The notes under the pieces: model-generated
Databases searched by the model: none
What the model was told of the DNA's origin: nothing
The model's input: only the letters and a program-made list of their open reading frames with translations
From: Hypoxylon rubiginosum
Lineage: Eukaryota; Ascomycota; Sordariomycetes; Xylariales; Hypoxylaceae
Assembly: GCA_902806565.1 (NCBI GenBank)
Contig: CADCXA010000021.1
Span: 1,674,001 to 1,738,000, forward strand
Direction: 5' to 3'
Length of the DNA stretch: 64,000 nt
In this document: positions 43,834 through 56,009 of the stretch, one piece after another
How positions within the stretch are numbered: position 1 is the first letter of the stretch
Layout of the letters: the number at the start of each line of letters is the position of its first letter
Position numbers and translations under genes: made by a program

Positions 43834-45117
43834 TCACTTCAAGCGAAGGCTCTTCCCATGCCACAAGGCCGCGGTAGAGTCTAGGGGTACGATAATAGCG
43901 TCCGTATTATATACAAGGTGATAATCCTTTCCTCTCCGGAACAGATCTATAATTTGCTTACGAGATAGATACAACGCGTATTTCCAACTTCCCTCCGGCT
44001 CATTACCGTACGCCAACAGTGTATCCACAAGAGCAGAAGGGAACTTCGAAGACATAATCCAAAGAATTCCCTCGGGTGCCGATGCTACAGCAACAAGCTG
44101 CCTCGCGTTATAGTACGATAGGGTGTGGGACCGTTGTGGCTGGAAGCATATCCTAAGCTCTTCTACTGCCGCGTCGAAACCAGGCGACTCTGGGTCCAAA
44201 TTAGCACGCACGTTTTCGACAACTTCATCCACATGTTCGCCGCCACATGCTCGGCGGTATATACGTTCGCTACCTTCGACCCATCTCCCAGTAAGGAAGA
44301 CTGGTTTGCTCTTGGCAGGGGTATCATCTAATAGTTTGCTATACTCGAATAACCTCTCTATTCTCTCATGCAGCGGCGTCGAAGGTGGTGGCCAGACTAA
44401 TTCCGTGCCTAGCTCGAGAGAGAGAGAATAGCGTGCCATAACGTCGTCAGGGTCTCCTCCACGCCAAGAGGGAAAGAATTTGTGTCGGCCTGCGAGTTGA
44501 TCTTCGCTGCACGGTTCGTAAGATAAAGAGAAAGCTTTCGTATCGTCTTCTTGATTCCAGGCAATCCCGCCGATACTAGTCCAATGGCGGCCACCTAATG
44601 TTGAAGCGAGGACTTGACCGCCATCCTGGTACATATTTCCTAGTAAGTGGACGACGTGGCAGACCACTTCTCCATCAACTCCCAACGCTATGCTGTCTCC
44701 TTCTCTCACTTGCACGAATTTTCTCGATACAACGTTTTTATTTGGCGTAATTCCCAATCCATACAGAAATTGTGCCCATGCCGCCGTGGCTCGACATCGC
44801 CCCTGTGGTTGGAAAGCACCTTTGCAACTTTTCAAGTAATTTGAGAAGTTGGACGTGGTAAGCACCGGAGTCAAGTAGATATCTCGCTCCTTGTCGTAGA
44901 GAAAATCATGCCACTCTCCAAGCTCTAGCTGAAATCGTTTTTTCGATGCTCTCCACGTAACGAGGGTACTGATGGGATTGCCTAGGAAAGAGTCGAGGTC
45001 TCTGAGGACGTTCAAGGTTCGACCAGCGCCGTCGACGCCCTCGTTGTATACCGCTGTGCCAGCCAGGCTCTGGGTTTGTGGTGCCGGGGGGTTGGTTCCT
45101 GTGGCAGTATCGCCCAT
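43834..45117 (-). CDS. unrecognised protein, 427 residues
   Basis: Single open frame starting at the ATG at 45117 (MGDTATGTNPPAPQ); the upstream frame has no other ATG. I do not recognise the family. There is no signal peptide and no membrane helix. Features visible: WRASKKRFQLELGEWHDFLYDKERDIYLTP near residue 65, a cysteine-containing CRATAAWAQFLYGLG, VREGDSIALGVDGEVVCHVVHLLG, GGRHWTSIGGIAWNQ, and a C-terminus RSHTLSYYNARQLVAVASAPEGI to LWHGKSLRLK. The even hydrophobic spacing and lack of low complexity argue that it is a real folded protein and not a chance frame. A cytosolic enzyme or a heterokaryon-type conserved protein are both possible; no function is proposed. Confidence 0.75.
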   Translation of the reverse strand: MGDTATGTNPPAPQTQSLAGTAVYNEGVDGAGRTLNVLRDLDSFLGNPISTLVTWRASKKRFQLELGEWHDFLYDKERDIYLTPVLTTSNFSNYLKSCKGAFQPQGRCRATAAWAQFLYGLGITPNKNVVSRKFVQVREGDSIALGVDGEVVCHVVHLLGNMYQDGGQVLASTLGGRHWTSIGGIAWNQEDDTKAFSLSYEPCSEDQLAGRHKFFPSWRGGDPDDVMARYSLSLELGTELVWPPPSTPLHERIERLFEYSKLLDDTPAKSKPVFLTGRWVEGSERIYRRACGGEHVDEVVENVRANLDPESPGFDAAVEELRICFQPQRSHTLSYYNARQLVAVASAPEGILWIMSSKFPSALVDTLLAYGNEPEGSWKYALYLSRKQIIDLFRRGKDYHLVYNTDAIIVPLDSTAALWHGKSLRLK

Positions 45118-46078
45118 GACGAGAGTAAACTGAAGGTGAGATATACAGAACCTGGACGTACAATGTGAAGATACAATGTGGAAATATACTTGACTAGAGC
45201 AGATTGCCAATGTCAGAGCCCAGGTAGGTTACCCCGCTTCGTTGCTAGAAAAATTTGTAGTTGTATCGAGCCTTGCTTACCCTCCTTGTGGTACACGCTC
45301 TGGAGGTGTGATAGACCGAATTCTCGCCTCCCGCCTTACCGCCTACCTCGCCTCCTTCATTGCCTCGCAATTCGATTTTACGAGGAGTATTTCTGTCAAT
45401 AGGCGCCTTATATTAGCATTCTGAAGCTCTAAGGGGATCACGGGGGAAAACTAGGGGAACACCCTTTATAAAGCTTGAGTAGAGAGATATCCATCTAACC
45501 TATGTGGTAGCTAAGACTTAATGTGTCGATAATATTACGATAACTTAAGGTGCTCCATCAAGGATGACTCTACCCTTAAATCCATTGACCGGGCAAGCAT
45601 CCACCGCAGGAACAGCCGGTTTCTCAACTATAAGAGTTCAATAATTAACAATTGTATTGAACTGCCTAGGGAAATCATAAATGAAATTTGACATATGAGA
45701 ATTCTTGTAGCTAGGTTGCCTATAAACACCACTTAACTGATGGTGTACAGAGATATATGCCCGCTCTGCATGATGATATAACAAAAAAAATGTTCCTGTA
45801 TGCTTAGTCCCTCGGGACTCCGTGCGTCAATCGTAGATGCGCCCTGACTTTTACACTCCCACTCCCACTTCCCCTTTCCCTCTTCCCCCTAAACTTCGTA
45901 CTCCTTACACCAATCCTACAAGTTCCCGATAACCAAGCGCCGAGATTAAACATTATTACGGTCTTTTTATATTGTACACGTTGTCTAGGTACTATCTCGA
46001 CCTATCGGTACAAGCCATCCATCCATCCATCATATCTGCTATTTATTTCGTTAGATACTAGGTATTAGATATGTAAAG
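45118..46078. other. intergenic region, tandem minus-strand genes
   Basis: Promoter of the 427-residue protein gene and 3' flank of the MFS gene. An ATCC tandem (46018-46030) sits near the MFS 3' end. No gene seen. Confidence 0.6.
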
Positions 46079-48577
46079 TTATGCGCTTAAAGCCACCGCA
46101 TCATCCGACTTCTTCTCCACGTCGCCCGCCGCGGCCAGGGAGGCAGGCTTCTTGACGGACTTCCACTGGAGGAAGCAGCAGGACAAGCAGGCGAGGGCGC
46201 CGAGCGGGACGGCGACGATAAGAACAGTGTGCAGGGCGGCGTCGTACAGCGCGAGCAGGGCGGGGAGGTCGGCGGCGGGCACGACGTCGCGGAAGGCGAC
46301 GGCGCCCGCGGACACGACGGCGCCGACGTCGAGGCCGGGGATCTCGGTCTGCGAGACGAGCGACTGCAGACGGTTCTGGAACACGCTGTTGCCGACGGAG
46401 ATGAAGACGGCGCCGCCGAGGGACTGGGAGGCGACGACGGCGGCGGTGCCGACGGCGAGCTCGTCCGGGCCCAGGACCGTCTGCACGGCCGTGAAGCCCT
46501 GCTGGATCGACATGCCGAAGCCGGCCGACGCGAGGATCTCGAAGCCGATCCACATGGCGGTGGTCATCTTCGGGCTGAAGAGGGTGATGATGCCGCAGCC
46601 GACGGTGCCGATGGCGCTTCCGAGGATGGCGGGGGGCGTGAAGTAGCCGACGACGGAGACGAAGATGCCGGAGAAGACGGAGAAGAGGGCGTTGGCGACG
46701 AAGTAGGGGATCATGGCGACGCCGGACTGGATGGCCGAGTACCCCAGGATGGCCTGGAACCAGATGGGCAGGAAGTAGGTGTGGATGAGGAGGGCGCCGT
46801 ACGTGAAGAAGGCCATGAGGCAGGACGCGGCGACGGTGCGCTGCTTGGCGATGGCGGGCGGGATCAGGGCCGCGTCCTGCTTCCACCAGAGCCAGAGGAC
46901 GAGGACGACGGCGGTGGCGAAGGCGCCGCAGAGCAGGCCGATGACCTTGGCGCTCGCCCAGGCCGCGCCCGTGAGCGTGTACTCGAGGGCCAGGAACAGC
47001 ATCACGGACGCGGCAAGCAGGATGACGTTGCCGACGAGGTCCAGGTCTATGAAACGCTTAAAGGGGGTTCGTTTAGGGCCGTCGCGGACGCGCGGGTGGT
47101 AGACGAGTATCATCACGATGATGGTCACGGCGCCGACTGGGAGGTTGATCCAGAAGCACCATCGCCATGTCTATGCATCCATGTTAGTAAGTGACATCCG
47201 AGTGTCTAGTTCTCATAGGGTGATGACATACAATTAGGTCAGTAAATACACCTCCGATGAGTGGGCCGACAGTAGCACCAACACCGAACCTGCGAAGAGA
47301 AGTCCAGTCAGCTTATGCCCATCGCCAACGATCTTCAGGGGTAAATAGGTTTTCGCGAAGACTTACATTAATCCCACCACGGCAGTATATATAGGCCTGA
47401 CTTTTAAGGGGACAGCCGTCGCTACAATGACGAAACTGCCCGTCAGGATGCCGGCGCTGCCGAAGCCGGCGATGGCGCGGCCGATGATGAGGGTCGCCGA
47501 GGTGGGCGCCCAGCCGCTGATTATAGAACCGATTTCGAAAACAAACATGGACAGGAGATAGGACCATTTGGGGTTAAAGAGTGTGAAGACGCGCCCGAAG
47601 ACGGGCTGGAACGCGCATGCTGTGAGCAGGTAGGACGAGCCGTACCAGCCGATGTCCGCCGTAGATTTGAACTCGGCGGTTATAAAAGGAATGGCCTGTT
47701 GTGCGTGTTAGTCCTGCGGTCTTACTGGTGGGGATTTTGTTATCAAATTTTAACTCACTGTGGTAATGATAGTGCGGTCTATAGATATTAAGAAAACAAC
47801 GAGTGAGAGACCGATGGTAAGTAGTAGTAATGGAAGCCCTTGCAGGAAGTCGCCGTTGTCGACGCTCTGGCCGGCCGACGATGGCTGGCTTTCCCTGTCG
47901 CTCTCCTGGACGGACGGCTCGTACGGCTTCTGCGTCCGGCTCAGTCGCACCCCCGGCTTGCCTGGGTGTCGCTGTTCGGACACCGGGGTGACGAGCTGGC
48001 GCTTCGGCCTGTCCGAGGAGAGGCGGAACCCTGCGTCGTCCGTCCGGACGGTGGCCAGGTGCCGCAGGTGAGGCGCCGAGTCGATCAGGAGATCGGCCAG
48101 GGCGGAGTAGCGCTGCGTCGGTTCTGGGACATCTGAGATGCTGTCCAGACGGAACCGGCGCTGGCTGTCCGCCTCGCTGCCCGCGTTCAGCGTCTTGCTC
48201 GAAGCTGTGGATAGGTCCCTCCTGTGGGCAGCTTTGAAGTCGGACACGCTGCCGATAAGCTCGTCGGCGAGCCAGAACGGAGACATGGAGTTGGTCGGAG
48301 GGATGCTCGAGCGAGCATCGCCTTCGTACGCCGTGGAGGTGAGGCTGGCCCTGCCATCGTGGGAACCGTCGTGGGAGGTCGTCATAGACATGTACACTGA
48401 ATCAGTGTCGTCTTCCAGTTCCAGTGGTAGCGAAGCGCGTCGCTGGTTGCCGCTGTCCTCCTCCATGTCGCCGGGGCTCATCTTAACAACCGGTATGCTA
48501 CAGCTACCAGGGTCGATATCCGAGTCACTTTCACATCCAGGTTCGGAGCCAGCAAAGTAGAGGGTGTAGGGTAGCAT
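46079..48577 (-). CDS. DHA2-type 14-TM MFS transporter with long N-terminal extension
   Basis: Exons, minus strand: 48577-47759, 47695-47367, 47289-47232, 47170-46079; 765 residues from the first in-frame ATG. The first 240-250 residues are Ser/Asp-rich and cytosolic-looking. Then come 14 hydrophobic segments, opening with GLPLLLLTIGLSLVVFLISIDRT. DHA2 hallmarks are IDRTIITTAIPFI after TM1, GRAIAGFGSAGI in TM4, and WRWCFWINLPVGA before TM6. The closing helices are VVASQSLGGAVFISVGN and VLIVAVPLGALACL. Family members export drugs, toxins, siderophores or small metabolites by proton antiport in the plasma or vacuolar membrane. The N-terminal extension is unusual and the start could be the better-context ATG at 48481 instead. 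Substrate not readable. Confidence 0.88.
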
Positions 48578-51098
48578 CACGGACGCGCGTTTGACAGCTG
48601 ACTTAGTCAACACACCCACCCCGGTTCACCTGGGATCCGGTTCGTGTCACCGTCGACAGAAAGGGGGGGCGACGTCACTGTGTCGCCTTAGCTGATCCGC
48701 ATCTAATTCCGCGCGAACTCAAGCCAAGAGTAACCGGACGCGAGGTATCTCTCTCTTTCCAGTGCCCAGTGCCGACTATCCAGCTCAGACGTCTAGTTTG
48801 CAGCAGGCTACAAAAAGCCCCCCACACCTGTAAGCTGTAGCTGCCTTGTTTTTCGTTCGGATGGAGCTAGATGGCGATTCGGTAGATTACTCTTCCGTCT
48901 GTATGGTTGACGAAGCAGCTCGCAGACTGCAGGCATTGGACAGGTTAGGCGTCCTGGCTGCAAGTTAGGCCCCACGAGGAGGCGTTAGGGGGGACATGAT
49001 GGGCTTGCAGGTCTAGGGTCGGCGATCACTATCACGTTAGAGCGGGAAGGCTGAGCTACCCTGGCTGCCCCGATGCGTTCAAAGGAGAAGGGGGTTAAAA
49101 GCAACCCGGGAAGATTCAATAGCTTTGTTGTTGAGCTATGAGTTGGCGTGCGGGCGGTCTTGTCGATCCCTCATCCTACCGGTAGTGTGGATACGAAAGC
49201 TGAAAGAAAATAGCTTGGTGAAATTTGTTTACTGCCTAGCTGCCTAGTTACATAGTATGCTTACAATGTAGGGAGCTTAAGCTAGGTCGGCATGTAAGCT
49301 CATAAGCTCATAAGCTCGCAGAGCTAGGCTTGTTGAAAGCCCATAAGCCATTCGAGGCGCGGTCAGGGACAAGAGACACCAAGAGACGGCCGTCTAAACC
49401 CGGACCTCAAAAGGAAGGGATCTGCGGGCCGCCGTCTTGGATGCAGACGCTAGCGGAGGTGGACCGAAGCCACTGATGCAAGCCACCGAATACTGAGTAT
49501 GCATATGATATATCGTTTCTTGTTCCCTTGTTGTTCCTCGGTCCACCTTACCTAGACCCTAGACCTAGTCTAATTATTCTCCGTTTTAGTACATCGTAGT
49601 ACGGGTCGACAAGTACATGTACCTAGTACTCGGTACAAGTACACAAGCACAATCCGTGAGGTCAACAATGACGGTGTGACAGTGTGACAGCGCTACGCCG
49701 CACCCGCGTTACCTAGAATGTGCACTCTAGATTTGTTTTATTAGCAATCCCATATCTCTTAGCCTCGAGCTTTCGTGCCCGACTAGTATCAACCAAGTTA
49801 AGACAACGACACGACAGCAAGCACTCTCACTCTTTACAGCTCTGATGCAAAATCCCCCTAGTGCTCGATCCCATATATGGAGCCTCAGTCCTTACCAGAA
49901 CGAGCAATTCTTGACGTATCCAAGTCCACGTGGCGGGCTGAAAACCTCGAACTATCTTCCTAGATTAAGGCGAACTAGGCCTGTCAGGGACGCAGATATG
50001 GCTGCGTTTCTATGCAACGTTCAATTAGGAATCGTAATCCCACCACTCACAAGTCTTTGTTTTTTTTTTCGCTTTGTTCTCAAAATGTTCTCAAAAGGCC
50101 CTTACCAAAGTGCCAATGCATTAGAGCTCGGGGGTTTTCTGGGGGGGGGGGGTTTCTGGCAGTATTGATGTTTACTAACCACGTAAAGAGTATTAGGTCT
50201 CTGTGCTGGCAGTTTGCCAAGAGCGTCTCGAATGGGTTAGGGTACTAGATACGGATTAAGGTGCGGGTTTGTTAAGGCAAGGAAAAGAAAGAAAGAAAAG
50301 AGATTGATGGCTTGACGCCTTCCCGACGCCAACAGATTCCAACGTTAAAGTTACCGGCTCTAAGATCGGAGCTAAGTGGCATGAAATCTATTTTCGTCTG
50401 ATCTGTCATTTTTTACACTTCTCTTTATTGCGATATGCACCCTTCCTCGTATCGAGCCGTTCCTTACAGCCCAACGAACGCGTACCAAGCCAGCCCCAGG
50501 CAAGATGAGATGGCGATAGTGATCTTTGTTTTGTGTGGTTACCGTTACCCTTTAAAAAAAATCTAGATCCTGCTTACACGCCACAGGGTTGCAAGCGGTG
50601 CTACGGTGACGAGAAATGCAATCCCCACGTCGGGTTCTGAGTACAGTTCTGCCTATGGCCGATATATTCCCGCGTCGTTAATTTAAACGTTCGCAGATGC
50701 GATATGCCATCGACCGGATAACCTGTGCCGTCTTGGGACTATGCCTGGGAGGTAGGCCGGTATTAATATTGATGTATTGCAGATGCCATTGCGTATTATG
50801 TTTAAGTTAAATTATCATGAATAGGTCTTGTCGATAATTAGAATTCGATCAACTAGTCTCGATTGTTTCTCCCTTTACTGGTGAAAGCACTTATGAATGG
50901 ATGTATGTATGGATGTATAAATAATAATATTGTATAAGTGACATATTAGTTCATTATCTTCTAGTGAAGTAGGTAGGTAGTTATCTATCGTGTTCTAGGT
51001 ATGCCAACTATATGGTACAAAGAAATAATGCCGCCGAGGCTCTAGGTTCGTAATGCAATAGGTATCAAAACGCCACCGTAATTAATGATGCTGTATGA
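48578..51098. other. 2.5 kb intergenic region
   Basis: Upstream of the MFS gene and downstream of the thioesterase gene. Holds a TAAGCTCA repeat (49295-49320), a 12-G run (50141-50152) and many GTAC/CTAG palindromic bits near 49600-49650. No conserved exon seen. Confidence 0.5.
49295..49320. repeat. tandem repeat TAAGCTCA
   Basis: Two perfect 8-nt units and a partial third. Confidence 0.75.
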
Positions 51099-52266
51099 TC
51101 ATAATAATTGGGATTTCTTCAGATGAGCCAGCTGCAGGAGGGTGTTGATGACCCCAGCGATGCCTGCGCCGTCCGTGTGCCGACCAAGCGCGTCGCAGTC
51201 GGAACCCCCAAACTCGGATTCGAGAGTTTGCTGTGTCTGGCCCCCAAGGAGTTGTGCCGTCTCCAGACCCCTGAGTCTTTGGGCCTCGATTTCTCGCAGT
51301 GTGACCGGGTCGAATTCCTTCTCTTCCTCGGAATTCCCCGCTGGCAATAAACCGGACATTTGGAACATGAGTTCCGGTGAGACAGTCCTTCGCCCCGACT
51401 TGAACACGCACTTGCTCAGGGCGGTTGCAAAGATGTGTTTCTCCGGTTTGTCCTCGTCACAGTCGCTGTTACTGGACGATTCGCTATCCAAGGTAGAACG
51501 TCGCAACGGGTCCTTATCCGATGACATGTCGGCACTGTTCCGACGGCTCTGACTGGGAGATTGCTCGGGGTACAAGGAGTAGTTCCTCGGCTTTGCGGCG
51601 TCTTTACGGACGAAGTGTGTTACGATGTAAATCCACTTTTCATCCCATGTCAGGATCTTCGACCATATCTCATATTCCTCGTAGGGGCGCACTTCGCGCT
51701 TGAAATTGCACGACACGCCGCCCAGCGCAAGACCAAACACGGGCTTCTTAGATCCTGTGTAAGCCGCAGTTCCACCGCGCATCTTCTCGATGCCCTTGGA
51801 GAAAAGTGTGCAGACTAGATGGGTGCGCGCGATGTCGACGTCTGCAAAGTAGGACGAGTTGGACTTGTGCATGTTAAAATCGATCTCCATGAGTTGTGCC
51901 GACGAAGATGTAATCATGGGTTGGAAAATGTGAGCGGGTGTCAGCGGCACAGCTGGCCGCTGAGTTCGTAGAATGAATCGAAATGCATTAACAAGCCGTA
52001 ACTGGAGGCCCGTATTAGTCTGACAGCTCATACGAAGTCGCAAAGTCGCTACTTACATGCCATATAAACGGCATATGCTTGATGTTTAAGACGACAAAAA
52101 CACATAGTAACGTAAACCATAGTGTCGACCACGTTAGATGAGGGTAGATGAGGTTTGTGATCGAGGGCATAGGCTTTTGAAGCCCGGCAAGAGGACCATC
52201 AGGAACGATGTCGTAGGTCGACCCCCGACTCTCGTTGATGGAGCCGAAGATGTATGTGGTCGACAT
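51099..52266 (-). CDS. THEM6-like thioesterase-superfamily (hot-dog) protein
   Basis: Exons, minus strand: 52266-52057 and 52001-51099; 370 residues. The acceptor CCTCCAG was preferred over an earlier CAG because it sits behind a GACTAAT branch site and gives HMPFIWHLRLVNAFRF, the family norm. There is one membrane segment near the N-terminus (WFTLLCVFVVLNI). Next is the hot-dog-fold section: FQPMITSSSAQLMEIDFNMHKSN, SYFADVDIARTHLV and ALGGVSCNFKREVRPYEEYEIW, the last like acyl-CoA thioesterase beta-strands. Residues 225-290 are a Ser/Asp-rich insertion. Fungal members of this family are often named capsule-polysaccharide or thioesterase-like proteins; human THEM6 is ER-bound and linked to ether-lipid and sterol homeostasis. 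An acyl-thioester substrate is inferred from the fold. Confidence 0.83.
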
Positions 52267-54745
52267 CTTGGCTAGGCTTCGCACCCAGAAAATTTTGAAG
52301 ATTAGAAACTTCGGTATTTGTTATCCGTTGTAGAAAGATGTGTGTATCTCTAAGGTGTGATTGGAATGGAATGCTGGCTCGAAATATCAACAGAGTGTAT
52401 CGATATCATTATCTGGAAGAGTTATGGATAACTCCGATATGTCGTAACATTGAGAGACATATATGCGATAAGATGGATCTAAACGACAAGGAAGCAGCCC
52501 TTCCCGCGCCTCAGCGCTGCGATCTCATGGGATGGGGAATATTAGAGCCTAGTCCCAAGCTGTGTGCCAACTAGTAGCGGAAAGATAATACACCCTAAGA
52601 CGCCTTGCTAGGATCCTACGGCGAAGGAGCGGAGCACCGTTTGAGGTGTTACTACGTGGAGCAGGCGAGCAGTCAGGTCTTTTACCTGTTTTTTTATTTA
52701 GTATCGGGCTAGAAATTGTCAAGTTGAATAAGGCAACGATTGACACGCCCGAGTCCGTGGGGACGGGATCGACTTGTCAATGATTCAACGATATCCAACC
52801 CAGGAGGAATCCGTACGAATCTAGAGAAGTCGATGCCAATCTTTCCAAGTCAAGCAACTTAGCTTGCTTCTAGCGGGGACTAGCCAATAGAACCGACGCT
52901 ATGCCGGGCTGCTGGAACGGCTTCCGTTGTCCATCCGGCGCTTAAGGCATTGCTTTGTGCTGGAAGGTCCAGACATGTCTCAGATATTGTTCCCAAGAGG
53001 TAATCTCACCGAAATCATGTTGCATAGCTACGCTCTGGCCGTCGAATAGTCCGTTAACAATAGCATACCGTACAATCTAGCCCTCGTATACGCACGCATA
53101 AAATGACATCGTATTCTCGTCTCTTTGGGTGGCAGGAAAACCCTCATTCTTTGAGGATAGATGGACTGTCTGTTCAACCGTCACAGCACCGTCACCGTCA
53201 CATGCTGATTGGTGACTACCGGTATGACACAATGAAGCAGGAAAACTTTTTTTTTGCTTGTTGGGTTCGGTTCGGCTTGACTGGTCCCGGCAGTCTAGTT
53301 AGGCACTATGGCGCGCTTCTTAAGCGTGGTACTTTTCTTCAATAAGCCGCCACCGTCAAACGCCCATCTAACTAGTTCCAGTAAGTACGAAGTAAGGTAA
53401 GAGATGGTGCCCGGCGTGTGCACTGAAACATCGAGATCCTTATTGGATGAAGTTTAGGTAGCTGGTAGCTGAGCTGAGAGGAAAATGCCTAGGACGTTTA
53501 TAGCATTTGTGACGTCGTTACGATGCCGTTAATCGAACAGGATCGCAGCGTCAATTACACAGATCTGGTAACGATATGGATGCACCCCGAATTTGAAGTT
53601 CAACAAGTAAGATCAAGTAGGATCGTAGCGAAGCATGATGACGCCCACCTGCCAACTGAATAAGAAACATTTCTATCACGCGGGGCAATTTTATTAGACC
53701 TGTTATGATTCACGCAGGGTGGCATCAATCGATCTCGATCACGCAAGAGAAGAGTGGGATAAGGCAAACGGTATGTAACCTACCAAGATAAGGAGTAAGG
53801 AGAACAGCTACTAGAGCCGGTAGTTAGGTATGATTGGGTGGGGGAGGGGATTGCTGAGGTTTGCTGGGGGTTGTTGAGGGGAAGTAGGGGTTATAATAGG
53901 GGGTGTAGGGGAGGAAATAATGAAACTTGCAGAAACGAGGGCGTACCTAGTACCTATTACCCAGTAGATGGGAATCTCTACATAGTAAAGGGTTACAGTG
54001 GGATCACTATCGGAAATAAAAGATTGCCTAACTCCTAACTTTAGGCAACGTCTGATAAGCACCGGGTTGGCGGAAGAGGCAAAAAGAGGGTCGAGAGGCT
54101 GAAAACCCCCTGTTCGGGATGCTTCTGTTCCTTGATTTAGCCCATGACTAGAGCATGTATCGTGTACAATATCGTGTACAATATGGGGAGGTCCAAGCGT
54201 GATTGGTTGGTGGTACAACCCACCGAATTAAGATCTGTCCAAGCTTCCCGGCATGTAACGTATACGTAGCAATAGTAAGATGTTAGTTCATTTACAGGGT
54301 TCAAGGGACACTTCCCATCTGGCAAGTTGTGTCTTGGCTGTCACGCCTCTTTTTCAACTTCACGTCAAGATGACAAAGACTAAAGATTTGGGATCCAGGG
54401 CTGATAGGACACGAAAATGATGGAACAATCCGAACAATCCACTGATTAAATTTCATTGGGTAATTTCTTAATATTATTGCTGGGGACTCGATGCATATGA
54501 CGCTGACTAGCAAATACGGAAGAGAATACATACATTAAGGTAGGTGGGTTGGGCATTATACATGTTCATAAGTCCGACCATGGACAACAGAAACGCCGAC
54601 TCCCCCATCAGAACGACCCCCCAAATTCCCCTATCCCCTTCAGGAACAAAGAAATACCTGACTGGCTGATAGTTAGGTATCCACTGTCCATGCAACCGTG
54701 CAGCTATGCAAGTGATGCGCTAGATTAGGCAAAGCAGAAAGCAGA
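52267..54745. other. 2.5 kb intergenic region
   Basis: Upstream of the THEM6-like gene and downstream of the elongase gene. Short open frames (for example 53103-53345) look random. A GGGG/TTG-rich segment lies at 53835-53915. No gene recognised. Confidence 0.5.
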
Positions 54746-55847
54746 TCACTTTCTGGAAACAAGCGAGCTGTTCATGTGTTCCACTCCGCTGCAGCTGTCA
54801 GCCACCTTGTGGGCGCTTTGCTTCATGGAGGACACGGACGCATGGTCGCCCATCTTCTCGCCCTTTTTATTGGCTCGGCGTGAGGCCTTCTTATACGTGG
54901 CGATGTAGAACATGATGAAGAGCACCAGGTACGAGCTGAGGATGGCACAACCGCAAAATGCCGCGAACGGTTCACCCGCACAGCGGCCCATATGGGGCAG
55001 ATAAGGAGCGTGAGCACTAGCGAAGTAGTCCCAAGATGCGAAGTAGACGAAACCTATCACGCAATGGTTAGCGTCTTCGTCTTACACGCGACGGAAGTAG
55101 TCCGACACTTACCCAAGTCGAGGATGAACTGAGCAATTTGCATTCTGGTGATCCACTCCTTCCACCAGACCTTGATGCCTCGAGCACTCTGGAAGTAGTA
55201 CCAGTACATGACAACGTGGACCGTCAAGTTCAGGACGATTGGGACCCACGATACCGACGTGTGGCCGATAAGCTGAGTGTAGCAAAGAAGAGCCGTTGCC
55301 GGGTGGTGATAGGTGTGAAGGAAAGTGAGGGGCTTCTTCTTGACCATGAGGAAGACAGTATCGATGAGCTCGATGTACTTGGTGATGTAGTTGAGCTGCT
55401 CATATTAGTATCAAGCTAGCTGAGGCCAAAATGGGAACCACTTACATAGTAGAGGGTTACGAGCTCGTTGGTCCAGCCATCAGCACCGCAGATGTTCTCG
55501 TAGAGACCATGCTGCCAGATGCTGGGAGCTAGTTGCCCAATGAAGAGAACTAGGAGACCACCGCTGAGCAGGGTGAGGAAGAGGTTGTGAGCCTTGAAAA
55601 GGCCGTTCAGCTGCAGCGGCTCACGGTTTCGCATGAACTCGCGGCCACCGAAGATGACCACCAGGTACAAGACGATCATGCCAATCGTCTCTGTCCCGGT
55701 CGACATGGGGGTAACGCCCTGCTCGAATTGGAATTCGTTCGCATGGTATCCCATGACGGAGGACCAGGCCTTGTCGAATGCCCGCCACGGCGCGATCTTG
55801 ATCACGCTGGGCGAGCCATTGAGCGAGTGAACGCTATCGAAAGACAT
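54746..55847 (-). CDS. ELO-family very-long-chain fatty-acid elongase
   Basis: Exons, minus strand: 55847-55446, 55395-55113, 55053-54746; 330 residues from [11 protein letters not shown]. The catalytic HxxHH box is LHTYHHP (His about 161, 164 and 165). Other ELO hallmarks are [46 protein letters not shown] and [10 protein letters not shown]. About seven hydrophobic segments fit an ER multipass protein; the tail is basic then Ser-rich and lacks an exact KKxx. These enzymes condense malonyl-CoA with acyl-CoA for sphingolipid and very-long-chain fatty acid synthesis. The length resembles Elo2/Elo3 (Gns1/Sur4) types; which one cannot be told. A GATACTAATATG branch region in intron 1 is canonical. 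Confidence 0.93.
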
Positions 55848-56002
55848 GGTGAACAAATGGAAAGAGGGATAAGGAATGGGGGGTTCAGGCCGAGGGAAGA
55901 CAAGGCGGGCGAAGCTGAACAGAGACGGTGCTGCGCTTGGAACACTGATGAAGAAGATCCGACTCTGATCCAAACCACGAAGCTGGAGAAGGATGATATT
56001 AT

Positions 56003-56009
56003 TATATAA
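56003..56009 (-). promoter_or_regulatory. TATA box candidate, elongase
   Basis: TATATAA on the minus strand, about 156 nt upstream of the elongase ATG. Confidence 0.4.

Noticed and set aside
48578..48619. Extension of the MFS protein to 48619
   Set aside because: That codon is GTG, not ATG; the first in-frame ATG is at 48577.
52002..52020. Earlier acceptor (CTGTCAG) for the THEM6-like gene
   Set aside because: It also keeps frame but inserts six residues made from the branch-site sequence; the later CCTCCAG behind GACTAAT is the better acceptor.
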